Positions 56,008 through 64,000 of a DNA stretch of 64,000 nucleotides are shown one piece after another (within the stretch, counting starts at the first letter, position 1; every line of letters starts with the position of its first letter). The notes beneath the pieces are model-generated. The model ran no database searches. It saw only the letters and a program-made list of their open reading frames with translations, and was not told the DNA's origin. Position numbers and translations under genes: made by a program. Location of the stretch: contig CAOLHI010000968.1 in the NCBI GenBank assembly GCA_948474755.1, positions 62,001 through 126,000 on the forward strand. The letters run 5' to 3'. This DNA is from Ctenosaura bakeri (Eukaryota; Chordata; Lepidosauria; Squamata; Iguanidae).

Positions 56008-59000
56008 ATCAGAGGAGAGGAAAAGTAGAAAAATGTTGTGCTGTATAAGGAGCATCAGCTTAGCCTAAGGCTGGGATGGTTTTAAAAATATCACCTAGAT
56101 AAGTCTTTGCTAGTGCTGAAAGAAGAGTCTTTCTTAGGAGCAGCTTTCATGCTCCAAAATTCTTTTCCAAGGGAGATAGGGCTTGCTCCATCTTTCTTGT
56201 TCTCCTGACAACAGCTAAACTCCCTTTTCACTCCAACAAGGCCTTGACATTTAAGTCGGGGTGCTGTTATTTGGTTTTATTGATGTGTTTTAAATTGTAT
56301 TTTATTTTGTTTTATGTTTTAGTTTTATTTGTTTTTATCTAATTGTGCAATGTTTTGGCATCTTAACTGCCACTTTTTTTATCAGAAAATCATGATACAT
56401 TTTTAATAATTACATGGGGGAGCATTTGTCATTTTTCAGATTGGGATCAGGTTCTATTCCTTAGGCAGGTTCCAACGCTAACATCTAAAGAAAGGATTGC
56501 TTTGTTTTTTGCTCAATGGCAAGATGATGATGGCCTAACAACTGTTGAAATAATCTGGCCTTATCCTCTCATTGTAATCTGGCCTTATCCTCTCTATACA
56601 CCTTAAAATGCCACTCAAAGGCAAGAAAAGGATCTGGAGCAGTCCCAATAATAATATTGGAACCCAGGAATCCCTCAAAGCACAGAACAGATGAAGATTG
56701 ATTCACTTTTTCCAGCAGCAGAAACAATACAATCCATGAGTAACAGATCTACAACCTCAGCTCCCTTTTCACTCACTAAGATGCCACAGAAGTCTGAATT
56801 AAATAAAACAGCCTTTATAGTTCTCCAACATGCCCATTTCTGGTTTGTCAGAGAGTAGAGGATCAGTGATTACATGCCAAGCTATTCTCACAATAATCAG
56901 TGGAGCTCATTCTTCCAAGTATTGTAGAATGTATATTCAGAGTGAGTACCAATTTCCCATTTTCCTGGATTCCTGGATATTAGCTGGATGCCCCTCAAGG
57001 ACATCATCTGCTGGGATGTCTCAGAGCGCCCCCGTCCAGTTCCTGTTGCAGCATGTTCAGCTACAAGAAAATAAGCTGCACGGCTTACAAGGAGGTTTTG
57101 GAGGACAATATTGGATGCCAGCCCCTGTTTGTCAGTTTCTATTTATGAAAATCCAACTATGTTGGAAGGGTAGCTTAACTGGCTTGGCAGCTGCCACAAA
57201 GAAGGCCCTGTGTTATCGCCTAACCAGTTATACCTGTGAAGATTGAAGGACTGAGAGGAGAGATTGTTCTGAAGATCTTAAACTCCTAAACTCTAGCAGG
57301 CTTCTGTGGCAAGATAATATTCCTTCAGATAACCCAGAACCAGGTTGTATTTACTGATGCCCAGGACTTTGTATTGTGTCTAGTAATGGACTGATAATTT
57401 CTGAATACTTCCAAAAGTAGCTCCTTGAAGAGCAAGTTACAGGAATATAAATTTTACATGCATACACAAATACATTCAGTCATATGTCACACACACTTTT
57501 ATACAAATGCACATTATATTTATCCAATATAAAGATGTGCAAATACTCAGCAGAACATCCAATACAAGCAGATAGGTCTAAAAACAGGTCATGGGTGTAC
57601 ACATCTTCAATAGTATATCATATGTGATCATATTTGTGCAAATATTGCACTTCTCTCCTTTACTCTTTCTGATTAAACTAGAATCTGCTTGAGCCTCAGA
57701 ACATTAGATTTTTACTAAGTCAACAGAAGGCTCATTGCAATATGCTTCTCCTCCCAATTTACATTCTCTACAATTTAAACTGTCCAAAGGAGAAGTAGGA
57801 TATGAAAACTGAGATGCACAAGTGGTTGCACACACTAGATGTCTGCACTTAATATGAACATTAAGTTGCCACAACTTGACAGTTCTTCATGACATTTTAA
57901 AAACTTGCCCAGAGTTTACCACTCACCAAGTAGGTTTCTCATGCCAAATTTCACACTAATTGGACAAATTGTCTTGAATCTATGATGCTAAAAATGTCCA
58001 TGCTTTACAAAGATAAACTTCTAGAGAAGCCACTTTCTTTAACTCTGGTGCTCCTGTGGCTCTGTAATCTAGCAAGTACAGCTCATTCAGCACAGCTGTT
58101 CTATTTATCACATGCCCAAGGGAATGACTGAACACTGTCTTGTTTTGCTTTCCTTACACTGATATGCTAGCATCCTGTAAGTAGCATACACACGTGTAAG
58201 TTAGTGCTATACCTGTGTATGTCTATTTTTGGTTGTTGTAGAGGCTGGTATTGCCTTTCTCCTGCATAACCAATGCATCCCGAGATATACCTTAGAGCTG
58301 CTGAAGCCACCCATCCATGGCCATTCATACCTGGAAGGAGAATGATGGTGGTGGTGGTAGGACCCTAAAAGACTCTATGTCCCTGTAGCCAGACACAAAA
58401 ACATTACCTAGCAACTGAGATCTCCAGAGGAGCCTCAGTGGATCATATAATCTCTTCATGTCTATCTACAAATGGCATAGCCAGATGCTTCTGTGATCCA
58501 ACCCTCCTTTGAGCATGGGTGCTCCTGAGGGAGTTCAGAGGCAATATGGTGGTTCCAGGGATAGTAAATGGTGCAGCATTGTATAGTCTTGCATGTGGGA
58601 CTACTACACTACACTGAGCTATGCAGGATTGTAGCCATAGTCTGTTAACTTGCTCATGTTCACAGAGAAGCATAAGAGACTAATCAAAATATTCAGATGG
58701 CTTGACAGAAAGCTGTATTATGTTTCTCACACAATTTTTAAAATAACATAAGAGCAGATGTGCACTTGATTCTTTAAATATCCTCCTAAAATGATAGGAC
58801 AGCAAACTGAGTTGTAACATACGGTCTCACAATAAAGATAATTTTCTTGGGTTTCAGCAAACAAGCCTTTTTTAATTTTAAGAAAACCCCAATATTGAGG
58901 ATATGCCATTTTTAGTTTTGATTTTCAACTTCAGGCAGCTGTAGAATACCCATTTAAACTTGGCAGTGTTAAAATACTCTTTTGTGCTCATAGCAGGAAG

Positions 59001-59564
59001 TGCAGCTGAACGCAAGAGGAGGGCTTGCATAGGGAACTAGCTTAAAGCTGTCTACACCGTTATTGGCTATAGCTTACATAACACTTTGGACTGGCATGGG
59101 CAGGGATCCAGATATTCTGACAGCCCATATATTAACCCTGACTCAGCTTGCTAAAGGAAGATATTTAGGTTATTTTGTGTGTAAAAATTGACTGCTAAGA
59201 ATCTTTATCAGATATTCTTTTTAAGGGAAGACAAAGTATTTATTAAGGAAATTACATGTGTGATAGAAAAAGATGGTGTCTGCTGACTATTGCTATGTCA
59301 CTAAAGACTTGTAAGAAGGAGGAGCAGACATGTTAGACTTGAGAATGTCATTGTATAAGCAAGGGCACAACAGACCAAATAAAACAATAGGGAATCCTAA
59401 TTACCTGCTTCTACATCTATAAAGATCTGAAAGACCTGTATCACCTTATCTAGCACTTTTAAGAATTTAGGGCAAGCGTTATGATTTGCATCATTCTGGA
59501 TCTTATCTATCCCACTCCCACACCTGTATAAATATGCTTTATACCTGAGGCCTTAATACCACAT
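56008..59564. other. Intronic DNA, nothing firmly recognised
   Basis: About 3.6 kb. A 20-base tandem duplication (TAATCTGGCCTTATCCTCTC) lies at 56552-56595. The 138-codon plus-strand frame at 56830-57246 has no known domain and no splice logic with ANKS1B. Confidence 0.45.
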
Positions 59565-59640
59565 AATACTGCACCCAAAGAAGTGGGTTTGTATCCATGA
59601 AAGCTCATGCAAAAATAAAACCAGTTAGTCTTAAAGGTGC
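59565..59640 (+). mobile_element. Penelope-like terminal fragment
   Basis: AAAGAAGTGGGTTTGTATCC, ATGAAAGCTCATGC, AATAAAACCAGTTAGTCTTA and AAGGTGCTGACA resemble an end sequence common to vertebrate Penelope-like elements. In that family the CTGANGA, stem and GAAA parts form a hammerhead ribozyme; here the first box reads CAAAGAA, so the core is damaged. The assignment is from memory. Confidence 0.42.
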
Positions 59641-60883
59641 TGACACATTTCTTTACCCCTCACCCCATTCCTCCTTTTTATGCTGTACGAGATTAACATA
59701 ACTAGTTCTTTGAAAATCTATACAATCTTCAGGAGCCCAATAATATATTGCAAAAGACCTACAATGCAGATCCTTTAAAAGACCAGCACTTTCTTACCTC
59801 CTCTACACTCTGGGTTTAGTTTCACTTACTTTGCTCATATTCAAGACTGCAACTAAACTGTCCATCTGAGGAGGCGATACAAAACTGAACATCAAAATCT
59901 TATTGATGGAACATACAACAATGCCAGGATTTTCCCCTTGCAACTAGCATATAAAAATGACCTATGGGTACCTGTGCAATGTTATTTTTATTATGTTGGG
60001 CAAGACATTTACTGCTGTATGCTTACTTTCAATTTCTTAAGACTGATATTCCAGGACTCCCCATGAGAAATAAATGTATATAAGTATTACAAGAAGAATG
60101 ATGCTTGTCATCTTTAGTACCGCTCAATTTATGTGCAAACTAAGAGTAAGTTTCTGATGGAAAATTGGGTTGCCAGAGGCAAATACATGATCAGGAGATG
60201 GTAGACTCTCTCTTGAAAAAGATAGCTTCTAATGATAGGCCAATCACTGAGTTATCTGAGATGTTACCTCTGAACAAAAAATCAATGTATTGCCTTGGGG
60301 TTTTTTTTAGCTAAATGTAATCCTTCTGTATGATGTATTGCAGCTAAAATATTTGCGTGTTCTTTTAAATTGTGGTACTCTGGTTCAACAATAAATTGTA
60401 TTGATGTCACTGCATTGTATAACTTTTCAATAATCTTGTTTATTGGGTTCATATTCCCATTGATTGGGAGGACAGAGGTGATGTGCAGTTGGAACATCAT
60501 CCTGACTATCATAACAGCTAGGACTCTTCAACTATCTGAGGATAGCCTTGTAAATATGCATTAGATTTAATTTATGATCAGTCATATTGTTGGCTTAGTT
60601 GTTGCATTTTCTAGAAGGATCAACAAACTATAATTTTTCATCTGTCTTAAAAGCATTGAGTGTCATCCAGAATGACAATCTCTCTACTATAAACATATTA
60701 AAAATGTTACTGCCTAAAATCAGGTATCAAACAGGTTTTCTAGGCTACAATAGTGTATAAGGATATTTCAAGAAGTCTGAATGGTGTTTACAGTGGTGGA
60801 AACTCTGCTGTGGTTGACAAGAAGGAGGCAGATGTCAGTCTTTGGGGCAAAATTTGGCCACAGCTTTATCGAACAATTATACT
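59641..60883. other. Intronic DNA, nothing recognised
   Basis: AT-rich; no exon or repeat family. Confidence 0.45.
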
Positions 60884-60891
60884 CTTTAAAT

Positions 60892-61496
60892 CAGCCATTC
60901 TCAACTGTCTTTTCGCCAGGGCCTCTTAGGAGCTCTTCTCAGGTTTTAGGTCCCTCCATCAAACAGAGATACAAATCAATACAAAACAGAAAATCATTTA
61001 TTATTGAACACCAAGAAAACTTGAACACTCTGACATATGAGACAAAACTTTTAAAAAGACTGTATGGAATTAAACATCAGACCTAATGCAATCCTTCAAG
61101 TTGGTGGTTTTCTGCAACTTTCCTTCACTCCGGGCTCCAAATTAGACAATGACAACCTGTCACTTCTTGTCACAATATCAATCTACAGGGGTATAAAATA
61201 TATCAGAAAAGCCTCTTGTGGATTTTAGCTCTTAAATCAAAATGTGGGAGGAGCTTATGCAATTAATTTACTGGGTATACCAACTTCAAATAGTGTGTTG
61301 GAAAGATATTATAAATAGGAGGGGAGCTATTGACTCCACTTAAGATTGCTGCTTACCGGTAGGTATTTCATTGGTTCAGTTACCAAGCCCCCTGCAAACC
61401 CTTGGGGCTCCCCTTCTCACATTTTTCAGTCTGTGACCCTTTCAAATGTGCTAGGGTCCCCTTTGGGGAGCACACAGCCCCCATGGAGAATGGTTG
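60892..61496. mobile_element. Non-autonomous hAT element (605 bp) with exact 8-bp duplication
   Basis: Flanked by CTTTAAAT on both sides (60884-60891 and 61497-61504). The ends are CAGCCATTCTCAAC and, reversed, CAACCATTCTCCAT. The sub-terminal GGGCCTCTTAGGAGC and GGGGAGCACACAGCC regions are typical of such elements. No transposase frame is visible. Confidence 0.87.
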
Positions 61497-61668
61497 CTTT
61501 AAATTATTAACTATGATAAGGGTAAATGTGTGTGTGAGAGAGATGGGGAATCCCTTTCTTGATTTGATCTTGATTTTGGCTAACTACAGTTGTCCTTCAG
61601 GTGCTGTGGGTCCAGCCTAAGTTGCATGACAATCATGAAGCCTATTCTTATTTCTGTCCTCATGATTA

Positions 61669-61871
61669 GGGCCGTTTCCACACTACACTGTTATAGTGCT
61701 GTTATCCCACTTTCAACATCCTGTGGAACTCTGGGGTTTGCAGTTTACTGAGGCCAAAGAGCTCTCTGGCTGAGAATTCTAAATGCCCCCACCTAAACTG
61801 CAAACCCCTGGATTCCACAGGATGTTGGAATTGGAATACTAGCACTATAGCAGTGTAGTGTGGAAATTTCC
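61669..61871. mobile_element. Palindromic MITE, long variant
   Basis: The ends are GGGCCGTTTCCACACTACAC and GTGTAGTGTGGAAATTTCC, with the long-variant centre GTTTGCAGTTTACTGAGGCC, AAAGAGCTCTCTGGCTGAGA. It pairs with itself over most of its length. Confidence 0.85.
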
Positions 61872-64000
61872 TAGGTGAAAACAATGTCCAATCATTGATA
61901 AGTGTCTAGCTGGGTTTGGTGGTGTGTAACTTTACCATATCACATAGGAGGCAACTTGGATCCAAGAAGCTCACTCTGTCTCCATGCTGCATGTTAGGAT
62001 TAAGTTCAGGGCTCTCATAAAGACAGTGAGCCTGGATGTCTCACCTGCCATAAGAAGGGATTGATTCAGCTTGAGTTCTTTTGTTTTCACAATAGTCTAG
62101 ATATAAAAGATACATAACGCTATTAACATTACCTCCACATAGAGGTTATATTATATATAACATGTGTATATGTGTGTACTATATATCTATATATATATCT
62201 ATATATATAAAATCTTCCTGCCATCCCACCATAACACAATGCTGATGTCACGAGTCACTTTTCATCAAGTCCTGTATATGACAGCAAAATTCCTTGCCTC
62301 CTATCACAAACTTCTCAGTAATATCACTACCATGGTAACCCCTAAGTATAGCTCTGAAATGCTGCTTATGTCCTTCAAAACATAGTCAGCAACACCTGCC
62401 TAAGTCTTTAATAAGATCATTCTTCCCAAGGTGAACAACTATTGCCTGAGAAGCCACTGTCTTCCTGGATCACTCTAACAGGTGAAACATTGGGGCAATA
62501 TATTGCATGTCATTCTTAGTACCATCTGATATTGGTGAAGCAACTGACAAGTAGCCTGGCAGATGCCAATACCTGATTAAGGATATTAGGCAGAGGTCTG
62601 TTTTGCTTGTTTTCTACTCTGCTTCATGATATCACCCTACAATGTCAGGATCATCAGTTCTGCTTTTTAGTTGAGAAATCTGAGAACTTTGGTTGTTAAT
62701 TATTGTATTTATTATTTTCATATTGCTTGCATGGTACTATTGATTGCACTTTCAATCTTCAGAGTGTACTTTTGAAATTTTCTGTTTTTTAAAACTAAAT
62801 TGGAATTAGTTTCCACTTTTCAATGTCAGGCAACTGATATGCAATAATGTACAAATCTTTATTCTTCTTCCAACCTTGGACAGCTCTGACATTTTAGATT
62901 AGCTTGCAGAGATTGAAGACTAAATCAACCATAATTGACTAAAATTAGATTGCAGTGAAAGCCAGGATTTGAGTTTAGGCATATTACTCGATCATAAGGC
63001 AGCCATTAAAAAAAATTGAAAATGTGTTTTATCCACTTTGCCTGCACAAATATGTAGAAGTCCTGTTTGTATTATTGGGGAGAGGGGGACTGGGGCAGCT
63101 GAGTTTGGAAATAACATAATGCCTTTTCAGTAACTAAGAAATAAAAGTTACATCATAATTGTAACTATTGAAAAATATCTTTACTCCTTTTGACATGTAA
63201 CTGTGGTTTCTAAATTGCTTTTTAGAATTTTTCTGATGTGGCCTCCTAACACAATGAATATTACATAGTTCAAGTGATCCATTGTGGGTATTGAAATAAC
63301 AATTAAGTTGGCAGAAGGACAGTTTGTGTCACAAGCTATTGACATGTAAGGAAAAAACGACTAAAGACAACTATTTAGTTATACTTGAGAAACAGAATGT
63401 GAATAGTTACTTTGTTCTACCTGTAACAGAACATAACCTCTAGAGGGCCAGACACTATTACTATAAGTAACTAATTTTAAAGAGAAATTTTCTAGTCTTT
63501 GGCTGGGTAAATAGCCATCAGAAGCTGTTAATAATGTTGAAAAAGACTAATTTCTGCTTAGATTTAAGGAAGCATGAAACTGATGCTAAAATATCTGAGT
63601 ACTATTTCATCTCCCTTCCTGCCAGTTGTTTCTATATGCTCAAAACTAATATTGAAAATGCTGGCTTATGGGTGTAGTGACCTTTGCATCTGCAGTTTTA
63701 TAAAGCTCTTTACATATTATTATATTAATACTATTGTTTTTTGTTTTAATGTATTATTTTAATATACTATATATGTATGGTATATGTAAATGTATATGTT
63801 GTGTTTTGGCTTAAAATTTTGTGTTTTATTGTATTGTAATAATTTTTGCTTTGGTATGATTTTGTGCTAAAGCAACAACAGTTTTTGTTGTTGATTACAT
63901 ATTAGTATTACAATCTATGACAATGGCAGTAACAATATTGTGATGACAATAGTGCTATATGGAGGGCTCACCTTTTTCCCTTATCCTTTCGTATTCTTGC
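61872..64000. other. Intronic DNA to the window end, with (AT)n tracts
   Basis: AT-rich with TATA-type runs at about 62150-62210 and 63765-63800. No ANKS1B exon, SINE or LINE is recognised up to the last base. Confidence 0.5.

Noticed and set aside
56830..57246. 138-codon plus-strand frame, considered as a further ANKS1B exon or new gene
   Set aside because: Does not resemble the expected next ANKS1B segment, and no conserved motif is visible.
47556..64000. Next ANKS1B coding exon
   Set aside because: I looked for the expected segment after the GFPSLTQ exon and found no match, so the intron is taken to run past the window end.

Overview
The window reads as vertebrate nuclear DNA, most likely from a squamate reptile (lizard or snake). 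It is AT-rich and almost entirely intronic. It carries a squamate-type repeat mixture: Sauria SINEs with a Bov-B tail (one with a 5S rRNA-like head), Bov-B/RTE, L1 and CR1 LINEs, Penelope-like ends, hAT elements and many short foldback DNA transposons. No bacterial operon, CRISPR array, rRNA gene or tRNA gene is present. The species cannot be fixed from the sequence alone.

The only host gene I can support is the 5'-middle part of ANKS1B (AIDA-1), on the + strand. Five exons (8565-8640, 10038-10139, 17258-17383, 19952-20127, 47415-47555) have AG acceptors and GT donors. Their phases join into 621 nt, exactly 207 codons, without a stop. They encode the last part of the ankyrin-repeat block and the linker behind it. 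Earlier ankyrin exons lie upstream of base 1. The SAM and PTB exons lie beyond base 64000. The complete introns are about 1.4, 7.1, 2.6 and 27.3 kb; at least 16.4 kb of the next intron is present.

The rest is a layered record of transposition. 1.4-6.9 kb: a Bov-B on the minus strand, split by a 5'-truncated L1 with a 17-bp target-site duplication. 8.6-8.9 kb: a trinucleotide repeat five bases after a splice donor, then a near-perfect palindrome. 18.9-19.3 kb: a diverged tandem array of about 140 bp. 23.1-24.4 kb: a CR1 with a 366-codon open frame. 26.6-28.2 and 40.5-42.0 kb: two inverted copies of an unidentified unit of about 1.5 kb, each showing the empty site for an insertion in the other. 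29.2-31.6 kb: Bov-B and CR1 remains. 38.8-40.5 kb: Penelope-like ends, a GC-rich foldback element, Bov-B and SINE. 42.5-44.9 kb: two diverged direct repeats of about 540 bp. 45.1-46.4 kb: a second L1 with target-site duplication. 47.7-64 kb: foldback, SINE, CR1 and hAT insertions.

I found no new multi-gene system. The least explained items are the inverted unit of about 1.5 kb, the direct repeats at 42.5/44.3 kb, the 140-bp array, and a set of foldback families sharing the end GGCCNTTTCCGCAC.
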